In this document: positions 45,852 through 54,125 of the stretch, one piece after another
Layout of the letters: every line of letters begins with the position of its first letter
Numbering within the stretch: the first letter of the stretch is position 1
NCBI GenBank assembly: GCA_000435635.1
Contig: FR882123.1
Coordinates: forward strand, 1-64,000
DNA: 64,000 nt
Source: Prevotella sp. CAG:1320
GTDB lineage: Bacteria; Bacteroidota; Bacteroidia; Bacteroidales; Bacteroidaceae
Direction of reading: 5' to 3'
The notes under the pieces: model-generated
Told to the model about the DNA's origin: nothing
The model's input: only the letters and a program-made list of their open reading frames with translations
Databases searched by the model: none
Translations under genes and position numbers: made by a program

Positions 45852-45923
45852 ACTAGTCTCGGTGCCTTGTGATACTAGTCTCAAAGGCCAACGATACTAG
45901 TTTCGTGGGGCATCGAAACTAGT
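45852..45923. repeat. 22-bp-pitch palindrome array (ACTAGT), four words
   Basis: ACTAGT occurs at 45852, 45874, 45896 and 45918, exactly 22 bp apart, with partial outer symmetry (GAT-ACTAGT-CTC, CGAT-ACTAGT-TTCG). The 16-bp spacers are not conserved. It follows the AAAATAA-type array after 80 bp. Confidence 0.88.
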
Positions 45924-46042
45924 ATTATGTCGCGAGCCATAAGCGAGCAATCTGTCTAAAGCCCAAAAATCAATTTGGGTTAAATAAAGTTGGCGGGCGC
46001 AAGTTTTCTTTTGTTTTCTCGGCATTATCCGATTAAAATGCT

Positions 46043-46050
46043 TAACTTTG
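46043..46050 (+). promoter_or_regulatory. -7 promoter element of the nucleoside transporter gene
   Basis: TAACTTTG ends 34 bp before the ATG at 46085. The -33 region is T-rich but not consensus. Confidence 0.6.
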
Positions 46051-46084
46051 CAGAAATATTCTAATAGTGAAAAATTACGGCGCG

Positions 46085-47323
46085 ATGAATTTGAAGATAC
46101 GTTTGGCGGTGATGAACTTTTTGGAGTTCGCGGTGTGGGGAGCCTATCTTACTTCCATGGGCACTTACCTCGTCAACATCGATATGGCTAGCCACATCGG
46201 GTGGTTTTACGCTGTCCAGGGAGTGGTCTCCATCTTCATGCCGGCCTTGATGGGCATCGTCGCGGACAGGTGGATACCTGCCCAGCGCTTGCTCGGGGCC
46301 TGCCATTTGTTGGCCGCGCTTTTCATGTTCGCGGCCGCTTGGCGAGGCGAAATGGGGGCGCACTCCATGATATTCCCGTTTTACACGTTGAGCGTGGCGT
46401 TTTATATGCCCACTTTGGCACTCTCCAATTCCGTGGCTTATTCCTCCATGACCCGTGTGGGCATGGATACGGTGAAGGATTTCCCGCCTATCCGCGTATT
46501 TGGCACTATAGGTTTCATTTGCATGATGTGGTTCACAGACCTGATGGGCTTCCAGTCTAGCCAAAACCAGTTTGTGGTTTCGGGCAGCGTGGGGTTGCTG
46601 CTCTTTCTCTATTCCTTCACGCTTCCCCATTGCCCCACGTCGGCCAGCGAGGACCAACGCACCTTGGTGGACGCTTTCGGGCTGAAGGCGTTTTCCTTGT
46701 TCAAGCAAAAGCGGATGGCCATTTTCTTCCTCTTTTCCATGCTCCTGGGCGTGAGCCTGCAGATTACCAATGGCTATGCCAATCCCTATATCACCTCATT
46801 TGGCAGCGTGCCGGAATACGCGGACACTTTTGGCGTACAGCATGCCAACATCCTGATATCTCTTTCCCAGGCCAGTGAGACTTGCTGCATTCTGTTGATA
46901 CCTTTCTTCATGAAGCGTTTCGGCATCAAGACGGTGATGTTGATTGCCATGCTCGCTTGGGTGTTGCGTTTCGGCTTCTTCGGCTTGGGGAATCCAGGCG
47001 GTGGCGTGTGGCTTTTCGTGCTCTCCATGCTGGTGTATGGCGTGGCTTTCGACTTTTTCAATGTCTCCGGCTCGCTTTACGTAGACCAGAATACCCATCC
47101 GGAGATGCGTTCCAGTGCCCAGGGCATCTTTTTCCTGATGACCAACGGCATTGGCGCTACGGTAGGTACGCTCTCGGCGCAAGCCGTGGTCAACGCTTAT
47201 ACTTCTCCCGATGGAGTCACCCAGTGGCAGACCTGTTGGTATATCTTTGCCGCTTACGCCTTGGTGGTGGCCATTTGTTTCGCCTTGGCGTTCCGCGCTG
47301 AGGGGAAGGAGGCGAGGCCATGA
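46085..47323 (+). CDS. Nucleoside:H+ symporter-like MFS transporter
   Basis: A 412-residue membrane protein with about 12 hydrophobic segments, of the NHS/NupG-like MFS family. Characteristic stretches are FLEFAVWGAYLTSMG near the N-terminus and FFNVSGSLYVDQNTHPEMR in the second half. It probably imports nucleosides with protons. I take ATG at 46085 (MNLKIRL), with a GTG at 46067 as a possible alternative. It overlaps the next gene by 4 bp (ATGA), implying translational coupling to the nuclease-domain protein. Confidence 0.85.
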   Translation: MNLKIRLAVMNFLEFAVWGAYLTSMGTYLVNIDMASHIGWFYAVQGVVSIFMPALMGIVADRWIPAQRLLGACHLLAALFMFAAAWRGEMGAHSMIFPFYTLSVAFYMPTLALSNSVAYSSMTRVGMDTVKDFPPIRVFGTIGFICMMWFTDLMGFQSSQNQFVVSGSVGLLLFLYSFTLPHCPTSASEDQRTLVDAFGLKAFSLFKQKRMAIFFLFSMLLGVSLQITNGYANPYITSFGSVPEYADTFGVQHANILISLSQASETCCILLIPFFMKRFGIKTVMLIAMLAWVLRFGFFGLGNPGGGVWLFVLSMLVYGVAFDFFNVSGSLYVDQNTHPEMRSSAQGIFFLMTNGIGATVGTLSAQAVVNAYTSPDGVTQWQTCWYIFAAYALVVAICFALAFRAEGKEARP

Positions 47324-47895
47324 GGGTAAAGCTGAGGCTGGCTGCCGTTTCCAACATGCGCACGTCACCCCATATAGGTATGATGACCTTGGTGGACGAC
47401 ATAGAGTGCCGTGCGTTGGTTATCACTTGCGACAACAATGTCAGGGAGCAATTGTCCGTGAGGTTGGATCGTGGCCCCTCATTCAGCAAGAAGTGGTTGC
47501 CCGAGGTGATGTGGCGTGTGCTGCGCGATATGGGAGCCGACCAGTTTGAGATACAAATCAATGGCCTGATGGCAGGGGAATACCTCACGGATTTGGTGTG
47601 CACCGCCACTGGCCAGAGATTTCCCATCAGGGCCAGCGATGCCATTCTTTTGGCTTATGTGGCCAATTTGCCTGTCTACGCGGATAGGACGTTGATGGAC
47701 AGGCAAGCCTCTCCTTGGAAACCCAATGCGCTCTCCGTGGCGATGCCCGTGAATGTGATAGACGGGAAAGTGCTCCGTTCGTTGCTTGACGACGCGGTGC
47801 GGGCGGAAAACTATGAGCTGGCCTCGAAAATACGGGACGAACTGAAGTCCAGGGAGAAAGGCGAGCGAGACAATATGATAGAACCTGAAATCTAA
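47320..47895 (+). CDS. Bifunctional nuclease-domain (DUF151) protein with UVR motif
   Basis: A 191-residue protein with an N-terminal BFN/DUF151 domain (~15-135, with the GLMAGEYLTDLVC and RASDAILLAYVANLPVYA signatures) and a C-terminal UvrB/UvrC-type UVR motif (~153-185, LLDDAVRAENYELASKIRDEL). The family has been linked to nuclease activity and stress responses in other bacteria. The function here is inferred. Its ATG overlaps the transporter stop codon. Confidence 0.88.
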   Translation: MRVKLRLAAVSNMRTSPHIGMMTLVDDIECRALVITCDNNVREQLSVRLDRGPSFSKKWLPEVMWRVLRDMGADQFEIQINGLMAGEYLTDLVCTATGQRFPIRASDAILLAYVANLPVYADRTLMDRQASPWKPNALSVAMPVNVIDGKVLRSLLDDAVRAENYELASKIRDELKSREKGERDNMIEPEI

Positions 47896-47924
47896 CAGCA
47901 ACACCTATAAATCCTATTTTGACG

Positions 47925-48653
47925 ATGAAAGAAGCCAGATTCTTTTATGTGCCTGACGCGAAGAGCCAAACAGAGCTTCCCCTGGAGGAAGCGCTGCACG
48001 CGGTGCGTGTGCTGAGGCTCAAGAGCGGAGACGAGATGTTCCTCATGGACGGGAAGGGAACTTTCTATGAAGCCGAGGTGACGATTGCCGCCACTAAGCG
48101 TTGCATGTATGAGATAAGGCGTGAGTTGCCGCAGGAGCAGGCATGGAATGGACAGATTCATTTGGCCATGGCTCCCACGAAGATGATGGATAGGGTAGAG
48201 TGGATGGCGGAGAAAGCCACGGAGATAGGCTTCGACCATCTCTCGTTCCTCAATTGCAAGCTTTCGGAGCGTAAGGTGATGCGCACCGTGCGGCTCGACA
48301 AGATTATCGTTTCTGCCACCAAGCAAAGCCGAAAGCCTTGGAAACCCGTGATATCGTCCATGGTAAGTCTGAAGGAATTTGTCACCCAGCCCCGTGAGGG
48401 AAAGAAGTTCATTTGTCATTGCATAGAGGAGATAGATAGGAAAGACCTTTTTGACGAGCTTTGCCAGCCTTTTGGCGATTGCGCCGACGTGACTGTCATG
48501 ATTGGCCCCGAGGGTGATTTTACGCCCGACGAGGTGCGGCTGGCTATGGATAATGGTTTCGTGTCCGTGTCTTTGGGCAGCAGCAGGCTGCGCACGGAGA
48601 CCGCCGGTCTTTCCGCGGTGATGTTGGCTAATCTGGCCAGGAGAAAACAATAA
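47925..48653 (+). CDS. rsmE: 16S rRNA (uracil-1498-N3)-methyltransferase RsmE
   Basis: A 242-residue SPOUT-class methyltransferase. An N-terminal PUA-like domain precedes the knotted C-terminal domain with IGPEGDFTPDEV and the trefoil-knot motif SLGSSRLRTETA. It methylates U1498 of 16S rRNA with SAM. I chose the ATG at 47925, because the frame only extends 6 bp further to a TTG. It lies 29 bp after the BFN gene and 4 bp before the DUF4836-like lipoprotein gene. Confidence 0.94.
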   Translation: MKEARFFYVPDAKSQTELPLEEALHAVRVLRLKSGDEMFLMDGKGTFYEAEVTIAATKRCMYEIRRELPQEQAWNGQIHLAMAPTKMMDRVEWMAEKATEIGFDHLSFLNCKLSERKVMRTVRLDKIIVSATKQSRKPWKPVISSMVSLKEFVTQPREGKKFICHCIEEIDRKDLFDELCQPFGDCADVTVMIGPEGDFTPDEVRLAMDNGFVSVSLGSSRLRTETAGLSAVMLANLARRKQ

Positions 48654-48657
48654 CCCC

Positions 48658-50025
48658 ATGATGTGTAAGATATGCAGGTGGCTTATGCTGCCGCTTTTGC
48701 TGTTGTCGCTCGCCGCTTGTTCGGGTGACGATTACCTCAATGCTATTCCGTCGGAGAGTAAGGCCCTGATGTCCATAGACGCTTCCCGCCTGATGGAGGA
48801 AAATGGTGCCGACGGAAAGGCGGACGTGTTGAGGAAAGTATTAGGAATAGACAATGTGGCCGATTGCGGCATAGACTTTAGCGCCAAGGTATTCCTGTTT
48901 GAGTCTCCCGAGGGAGATTTGGGTTTATGCGCCAAGATGTCCAGTGCCAGTGACTTGCAAGGTTGCTTGGAGCGGTTGGCTGCCCAGGGGCGATGTGAGC
49001 CGCTCACGGAACGGGACGACTGCCATTTCACCACGCTCAGCGGTTCGTGGCTGCTGGGCTATAATGATGATGTACTGATGGTGACTGGCCCTGTCGTGGG
49101 AGAGGCCAAGGCGCGGAAGCGGCAACAATTGGCCAGATACCTGAACGCGGGAGAGGAAGAGGGCGTGAAGGCTTCTCCGCTTTTCCAACGATTGGATACC
49201 ATACAGGCTCCCATGGCTTTGGTGGCCAGGGCGGAGGCGTTGCCCGATTTGCTGGTGGCTCCTTTTACTTTGGGATTGCCTAGCGACGCTGACCCTTCTC
49301 AGGTGATTATAGAGGCCCGCATGGTTAGAGCGGATGGTTGGCTACGCATAGAGGGCAACACCAGCTCCCTCAATCCGCGGGTGGATGAGGCCTTGCGTGA
49401 AGCTAATCAAGTTTTCCGCCCTATTACCGATGAATATATGTCTGCCGCTTCTCCTGATATGCTGGGATGCTTGTTGGTCAATGTGGACGGCGGGCAATTC
49501 CTTCCCCTGCTACAGGCCAACAAGGCCTTGCGGGCGTTGATGGTGGGCGTCAATACCGTGATAGACATGGACAATATCATCCGCGCCGTGGATGGCGACA
49601 TGCTACTGGCTTTCACCGGTTTTTCCGGAGATAGCCCCAGGGTGGCCATGGGAGCTAAGCTGGATCAGAGCGATTGGTTGGCAGACGTGGATTATTGGAT
49701 GCGGTCGTGTCCTCCAGGCATGGCTATCACCCGTTGGGGTAATGATGCTTACCGCGTCCATGGAGCTGACATGGATTTTTATTTTGGTGTAGGCGACGGG
49801 CTGCGTTTTTACGCTGGCAGTGATTCGGTGGAAGCGAAGTCCATGTTGTCTACCTCTACCCGCCCGCTGGACGACAAGGCCAGAAGCGAACTTATGGGAA
49901 AACGGATGGTCTTGGCGGCTAATCTTCGCCAGTGGAGTGCTCACCAGCCAGAGGTTTCTACTGTGGTGGAATGCCTGAAACCCCTTTTTGGCGAGCTGGA
50001 AGTTATCATTTTTTGTCTGAGATAA
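48658..50025 (+). CDS. DUF4836-like lipoprotein
   Basis: A 455-residue exported lipoprotein (lipobox LSLAAC, Cys21) starting 4 bp after rsmE. The fold appears to be mixed alpha/beta with repeated hydrophobic strands (NAIPSESKALMSIDASRL near the N-terminus), resembling the Bacteroidota DUF4836 family. I am not certain of the assignment and no function is known. Its stop codon is directly followed by the ABC ATPase start (50026), so they are probably co-transcribed. Confidence 0.65.
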   Translation: MMCKICRWLMLPLLLLSLAACSGDDYLNAIPSESKALMSIDASRLMEENGADGKADVLRKVLGIDNVADCGIDFSAKVFLFESPEGDLGLCAKMSSASDLQGCLERLAAQGRCEPLTERDDCHFTTLSGSWLLGYNDDVLMVTGPVVGEAKARKRQQLARYLNAGEEEGVKASPLFQRLDTIQAPMALVARAEALPDLLVAPFTLGLPSDADPSQVIIEARMVRADGWLRIEGNTSSLNPRVDEALREANQVFRPITDEYMSAASPDMLGCLLVNVDGGQFLPLLQANKALRALMVGVNTVIDMDNIIRAVDGDMLLAFTGFSGDSPRVAMGAKLDQSDWLADVDYWMRSCPPGMAITRWGNDAYRVHGADMDFYFGVGDGLRFYAGSDSVEAKSMLSTSTRPLDDKARSELMGKRMVLAANLRQWSAHQPEVSTVVECLKPLFGELEVIIFCLR

Positions 50026-50670
50026 ATGGAAACGATTAGGTTAAACAACCTGGTGCCCCATGTTTTCGCCCAGTCGGGTGACTTGGGGTCAGCGGTTTGG
50101 CAACGTGATGTCACCTTTCACAAGGGGCATCTCTATTTGGTGGAAGCCGAGAGCGGCAAGGGTAAGAGCACGTTTTGCAGTTACTTGCTGGGCTACAGGC
50201 ATGATTACAGTGGCGAGTTATATTTTGACGACCGTCTGGCAAGCCGTTTGCGCGTGGCCGATTGGGTGGCTATTCGCCAGACTCATGTCAGCCATCTTTT
50301 CCAGGAATTACGCCTTTTTCCCGAACTGACGGCCATGGAAAACGTGGAGATAAAGAACAAGTTGACGGGTTTTAAGTCCCCGAAGGAGATAGAGAGCTGG
50401 TTTGAGCGGCTGGGCATCGCCGACAAGCGGGATTCCAAGATAGGGCTGATGTCTTTTGGGCAGCAGCAGCGCGTGGCCTTGATACGTGCCTTGGCGCAAC
50501 CCTTTGATTTCATCCTGGCCGATGAGCCTATCAGCCATTTGGACGACAACAATTCCAAGGTGATGGGAGAATTGTTGATGGAGGAGGCCAGGAAGCAGGG
50601 AGCGGGTGTCATCATCACCAGCATCGGCAAGCACATGGCGTTGGATTACGATAAAACTCTAAGCTTATGA
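50026..50670 (+). CDS. ABC transporter ATP-binding protein
   Basis: A 214-residue ABC ATPase with Walker A (ESGKGKST, ~42-49), Q-loop (LFQELRLFPE), Walker B (FILADEPISH) and a signature reading SFGQQQR in place of canonical LSGGQ. This departure, and a Walker A lacking the first Gly, are worth noting but still fit a working ATPase. It overlaps the permease gene by 4 bp, an MacB/LolD-like pairing. It starts immediately after the lipoprotein gene. Confidence 0.85.
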   Translation: METIRLNNLVPHVFAQSGDLGSAVWQRDVTFHKGHLYLVEAESGKGKSTFCSYLLGYRHDYSGELYFDDRLASRLRVADWVAIRQTHVSHLFQELRLFPELTAMENVEIKNKLTGFKSPKEIESWFERLGIADKRDSKIGLMSFGQQQRVALIRALAQPFDFILADEPISHLDDNNSKVMGELLMEEARKQGAGVIITSIGKHMALDYDKTLSL

Positions 50671-51872
50671 GACTCGTTTGGAAACTCCTCAGGCAGCATA
50701 TCAGTGTTCCGCAGTTCGCGGGATTCTTTTTCGCCAACCTCGTGGGCATGCTTATCGTGTTGCTGGGCTTCCAGTTCTATCACGATGTCCTGCCCGTTTT
50801 CACGGCCAAGGACAGCTTCCTGAAAGCCGACTATCTTATCTTGAGCAAGCGCGTGGGCACGGCCGATGTCTTTACGGGGCGTGGCCACGAGTTTTCTGGC
50901 AGTGAGATAGATGACCTTTCCGCCCAACCTTTCGTCACGAGTGTGGGCAAGTTCACTTCCACCAATTATCGGGTAGACGCCTCGTTGAGCGTCAATGGCA
51001 TCCCCTTGATGAAGACGGATTTTTTCTTTGAGAGCGTGCCCGATGATTTCGTGGATGTCTCCTCGTCGGAGTGGGAATACAAGCCCGGTGACAAACGGGT
51101 GCCTATCATCTTGCCCCGTTCCTATATTAATATGTATAATTTCGGCTTCGCGCAGACCCGTTCCTTGCCTAAGATTAGCGAGGGACTGCTAGGCATGATA
51201 GACTTAGGTATCTTGATAAGGGGCAACGGACAGGAGGAGCGTTTTCATGGTAAGGTGATAGGCTTCTCCAATAGGCTCAACACCATATTGGTGCCCCAGT
51301 CTTTCATGGATTGGAGCAATGCCCGTTTCGCCCCTGGCGAGCCGACCAAGTCCACGAGGCTTATCGTGCAAGTGGGCAATCCTGCCGATGAGCGTGTCAC
51401 GACCTATTTGGAAAAGAAAGGCTACGAGGTGGAAAGCGATAAGTTGGCGGCCGAGAAGACTACCTATTTCCTGCGCATGGTCGTGTCGCTGGTAATGGTC
51501 GTGGGATTGGTGATATCAGTGTTGAGTTTCTATATCCTGATGCTAAGCGTCTACTTGCTGGTGCAGAAGAACGCCTCCAAGCTGGAGAACCTGTTGCTGA
51601 TAGGCTATAGTCCTGCTCGTGTGGCCATGCCCTATCAGGTGCTGACCATTGCGCTCAATGTGGCTGTCCTCTTTATGGCCTGGGCGTTGTTGTCTGTTGC
51701 CCGGGGCTATTACATGGATATTCTCACTACGCTCTTCCCCCAGATGGAGTCGGGCGGGCTGTGGCCTTCCATAGTGGCGGGTCTCATTCTTTTCCTGGCG
51801 GTTTCCGTCCTCAATGTCATCGTGGTGCGCCGCAAGGTCATGCGCGTTTGGCATAGGAAAGACATTGAGTAG
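50667..51872 (+). CDS. FtsX-like ABC transporter permease
   Basis: A 401-residue membrane protein with the MacB/FtsX layout. It has one N-terminal transmembrane helix (~18-38), a large periplasmic domain and three C-terminal helices (~275-300, ~325-345, ~370-390). It overlaps the ABC ATPase gene by 4 bp. Such pairs move lipoproteins, toxins or peptides, or drive mechanotransmission. The substrate is unknown, although the lipoprotein gene before it could be a partner. Confidence 0.85.
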   Translation: MRLVWKLLRQHISVPQFAGFFFANLVGMLIVLLGFQFYHDVLPVFTAKDSFLKADYLILSKRVGTADVFTGRGHEFSGSEIDDLSAQPFVTSVGKFTSTNYRVDASLSVNGIPLMKTDFFFESVPDDFVDVSSSEWEYKPGDKRVPIILPRSYINMYNFGFAQTRSLPKISEGLLGMIDLGILIRGNGQEERFHGKVIGFSNRLNTILVPQSFMDWSNARFAPGEPTKSTRLIVQVGNPADERVTTYLEKKGYEVESDKLAAEKTTYFLRMVVSLVMVVGLVISVLSFYILMLSVYLLVQKNASKLENLLLIGYSPARVAMPYQVLTIALNVAVLFMAWALLSVARGYYMDILTTLFPQMESGGLWPSIVAGLILFLAVSVLNVIVVRRKVMRVWHRKDIE

Positions 51873-51981
51873 GCGAGTGGATAGATTGAAGTGCCGTCGT
51901 GCGCTTATCCCTTTGAAGGTCATCCGTTGGATGGCCTTTTTCGTTTATGGGACGTTAGTTTTCTGGATAGCGCGAGTTTTT

Positions 51982-52181
51982 AACCCAAATCGGTCATTAG
52001 ACTTTCGTCAGATTGTCCGCTTATGCCTTGCGTATTGCTTCACGGCTTGGCGATGGTGTAGCGGGCTACACCGAGCCAAGGCGGGGAGCAAGGCGCTGGC
52101 AGAAGTGGGCAAGATGGTGGAAGAGCATCCCTCTTGCAAGCGGAAATGTTACTTCATGCGGTCTGATGACCGATTTGGGTT
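51982..52181. repeat. Inverted repeat bounding a 158-bp segment upstream of the recombinase
   Basis: A 21-bp arm at 51982-52002 (AACCCAAATCGG then TCATTAGAC) is repeated in inverse at 52161-52181 with 20 of 21 positions matching. The interior holds a strong hairpin (52046-52080: CTTGGC and GGTGTAG against CTACACC and GCCAAG). The right arm ends 22 bp before the recombinase ATG. It could be a recombination target, a MITE-like element or an attachment structure. Confidence 0.8.
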
Positions 52182-52203
52182 TAACCTCTTAATACTTAAG
52201 CTT

Positions 52204-53415
52204 ATGACTTCCATAAAACTGAAATTTCGACCTTCGAAGGTCAATGGGAAACAGGGTACATTGTATTTTCAAGTGATTCACGACCGCTTGCCCCGACAGA
52301 TAGGTACGGGCTACAAGGTCTATTCCCATGAGTGGGGAGACGGCGGATTGAGACTCCCGCCTCAGGGGACGGAACGCCGGAGTTATCTCCTGGGTGTGCA
52401 AGTCCGCTTGCGAAAAGACGTGGAGCGGTTGAGGAATATCATCACACGCCTGCAGCAGTCTTGCGAGTCCTATACCGTGGCGCAAATAGCCGACATTTAC
52501 AAACAGCCGCGTAACGACAGTTCCAAGTTGGGGGCGTTTCTCAACACTACGGTGAGACATCTCCGTAAAATCGGGAAGGTGCGGTTGGCGGAAACATACA
52601 CGGTCATGATGAATAGTTTTCTCCGTTTCCGCGGAGAGAAAGGTGATGTTCGTTGGCGGGAGATAGACACGGATTTGGTCAAGGAGTATGAATATTATTT
52701 GCTGGAGGAGTGCGGATTGGAGTTGAATACCGTCTCTTTTTACATGCGCAATCTTCGCGCTGTCTACAACCGGGCCGTGGAGAAAGGTCTGGTGGAGGAG
52801 AAACGTTTTCTTTTCAAGCATGTGTATACGGGGGTGAGAAAAACGGCCAAGCGTGCCATATCGCCTGCCATTATCCAGAAAATCAAGACGCTGGACCTCT
52901 CTTCCTTGCCGGCCTTGGCGCGCTCTCGAGACTATTTCATGCTTAGCTTCTATTTGCGTGGTATGTCGTTTGTGGATTTATCCTATCTCAAGACATCGGA
53001 TTTGTTGGGTGACCACTTGCACTACCATCGCCAGAAGACCAATCAGCCGCTTTATATCAAGTGGGAAGAGCAAATGGGGGAAATCGTGCGCCGATACCAT
53101 GTGCCTGGCTCACCCTATTTGCTCCCTATTATCAGCAAGCCCGGGCGGGACGAACGGCGGCAATACCTGAATGGTTTACATCGGGTAAACAACCACTTGA
53201 AGCTGATAGGGCAGATGGTGGGATGCCCTATCAAGTTGACAACGTATTGCGCCAGGCATGGATGGGCCAGCATAGCGAGGAGCATGAATGTGCCGTTGTC
53301 GGTCATCAGCGAATCCATGGGACATGGGTCGGAAAGCACCACACGCATTTATCTGGCTTCATTGGATGATACGGTCATCGATGATGCCAACAGGATGGTG
53401 ATTAATGCTATTTAG
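52204..53415 (+). CDS. Tyrosine recombinase (phage-integrase family), apparently solitary
   Basis: A 403-residue recombinase with an N-terminal arm-binding region, a SAM-like core-binding domain (~100-200) and a C-terminal catalytic domain with box I RGMSFVDLS (Arg252 region), box II YCARHGW and box III ESMGHGSESTTRIYLA (nucleophilic Tyr). It is of the Bacteroidota integrase type associated with both mobile elements and invertible DNA. I chose the ATG at 52204, because the frame runs back into the permease gene to 51814. No other mobile-element genes flank it. See the inverted repeat just upstream. Confidence 0.9.
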   Translation: MTSIKLKFRPSKVNGKQGTLYFQVIHDRLPRQIGTGYKVYSHEWGDGGLRLPPQGTERRSYLLGVQVRLRKDVERLRNIITRLQQSCESYTVAQIADIYKQPRNDSSKLGAFLNTTVRHLRKIGKVRLAETYTVMMNSFLRFRGEKGDVRWREIDTDLVKEYEYYLLEECGLELNTVSFYMRNLRAVYNRAVEKGLVEEKRFLFKHVYTGVRKTAKRAISPAIIQKIKTLDLSSLPALARSRDYFMLSFYLRGMSFVDLSYLKTSDLLGDHLHYHRQKTNQPLYIKWEEQMGEIVRRYHVPGSPYLLPIISKPGRDERRQYLNGLHRVNNHLKLIGQMVGCPIKLTTYCARHGWASIARSMNVPLSVISESMGHGSESTTRIYLASLDDTVIDDANRMVINAI

Positions 53416-53876
53416 CGTCGTTTCACGGTTCAATGGATTTTCAGTGGGGAATAACCAGTTCTTGCCTTGCGGTGCCCGCTGATATGCGGAGGTGTTGTGA
53501 GCGACGTGCGTGGGAGAGGGATGAATGAGTGAGTAAATCTTGACAAATCCTGGATGGGGTTGGAGGCGGTTCGGGTGCGAGGAAAAACGCAACTAGTTGC
53601 ATGGCCCCACGCAACTAGTTGCGATGGCCGATGAAACTAGTTTCGTGACCCTTTGATACTAGTTTCGTTTCCCGCCGCCTGTACATGGGCTGCCTGGGGC
53701 TTTCGTTCCCGCAAGAACGTGGAAGTAAGATTTCTTGATATTCTCCCGCGCGTCCCATGCCTGGAAATGCCCCGTGCGCCACATGTCGCACCTTGTCGAT
53801 CTCCTGTTACCTCATGATATTTCCACTGAGTCGTACATGGTGCAGCCACGCAACTTTCGCCGAACTCATGTTAGAT
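53416..53876. other. Non-coding interval with an ACTAGT array
   Basis: About 460 bp between the recombinase and the tRNA terminator. I see no credible gene. The ACTAGT array (53592-53663) is the only structured element I recognise. Confidence 0.6.
53592..53663. repeat. 22-bp-pitch palindrome array (ACTAGT), four words
   Basis: ACTAGT occurs at 53592, 53614, 53636 and 53658, exactly 22 bp apart. The outer symmetry changes from copy to copy: GCAACTAGTTGC (twice), GAAACTAGTTTC and GATACTAGTTTC. The first three are perfect 12-bp palindromes with compensated arm changes. Confidence 0.92.
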
Positions 53877-53920
53877 ATAAAAAGCGTGGAAGAAACACCA
53901 TCTGTTTCTTCCACGCTTTT
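53877..53920 (-). terminator. Terminator of the SRP RNA-tRNA unit
   Basis: A perfect 17-bp stem (53880-53896 with 53904-53920, containing AAGCGTGGAAGAAAC) closes the unit on the minus strand, with the T-rich strand at its end. Confidence 0.88.
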
Positions 53921-53923
53921 GAG

Positions 53924-53997
53924 AGCCTCTTGTCGGATTCGAACCAACGACCCCGAGATTACAAATCACGTGCTCTGGCCAACTGAGCTAAAGAGGC
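53924..53997 (-). tRNA. tRNA-Thr (anticodon TGT)
   Basis: A complete cloverleaf of 74 nt without encoded CCA. It has a 7-bp acceptor stem (GCCTCTT/AAGAGGC), D-stem GCTC/GAGC, anticodon loop TTTGTAA giving TGT, and T-loop TTCGAAT. The anticodon stem contains one U-U mismatch. Position 73 is T, as expected for Thr. It begins 3 nt after the SRP RNA. Confidence 0.95.
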
Positions 53998-54000
53998 AGG

Positions 54001-54098
54001 TGGGCAAGCGATTCCTATCGCGCCGCTACAACCAAGTACCCTTGCTGCGTTCCCACCCTGGGGGATTCCGAGGGAGCTGGCCGTAGGAGACTTGCCCA
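54001..54098 (-). ncRNA. ffs: Signal recognition particle RNA (small bacterial form)
   Basis: The ~98-nt sequence has closing arms TGGGCAAG and CTTGCCCA and an apical region with CCCCCAGGGTGGGAACGCAG, matching the SRP domain IV signature (asymmetric loop plus the GGAA-type tetraloop region). It lies upstream of tRNA-Thr on the same strand and shares its promoter. Confidence 0.9.
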
Positions 54099-54117
54099 TG
54101 TCGCTGTTAAGCGGGTG

Positions 54118-54125
54118 CAAATTTA
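54118..54125 (-). promoter_or_regulatory. -7 promoter element of the SRP RNA-tRNA unit
   Basis: TAAATTTG on the minus strand, about 20 bp before the folded 5' end of the SRP RNA. Confidence 0.7.

Larger units (their letters stand above)
45446..46042. other. Non-coding interval holding two repeat arrays
   Basis: About 600 bp before the nucleoside transporter gene. I see no credible protein gene. It contains the AAAATAA-type array (45669-45771), the ACTAGT array (45852-45923) and a dyad CCCAAA-TTTGGG around 45962-45979. The segment 45446-45668 shows nothing I can name. Confidence 0.6.

Noticed and set aside
51814-52203. An in-frame upstream extension of the recombinase into the permease gene
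   Set aside because: The extension has no integrase-like sequence, crosses the inverted repeat, and the recombinase domain starts at the ATG at 52204.
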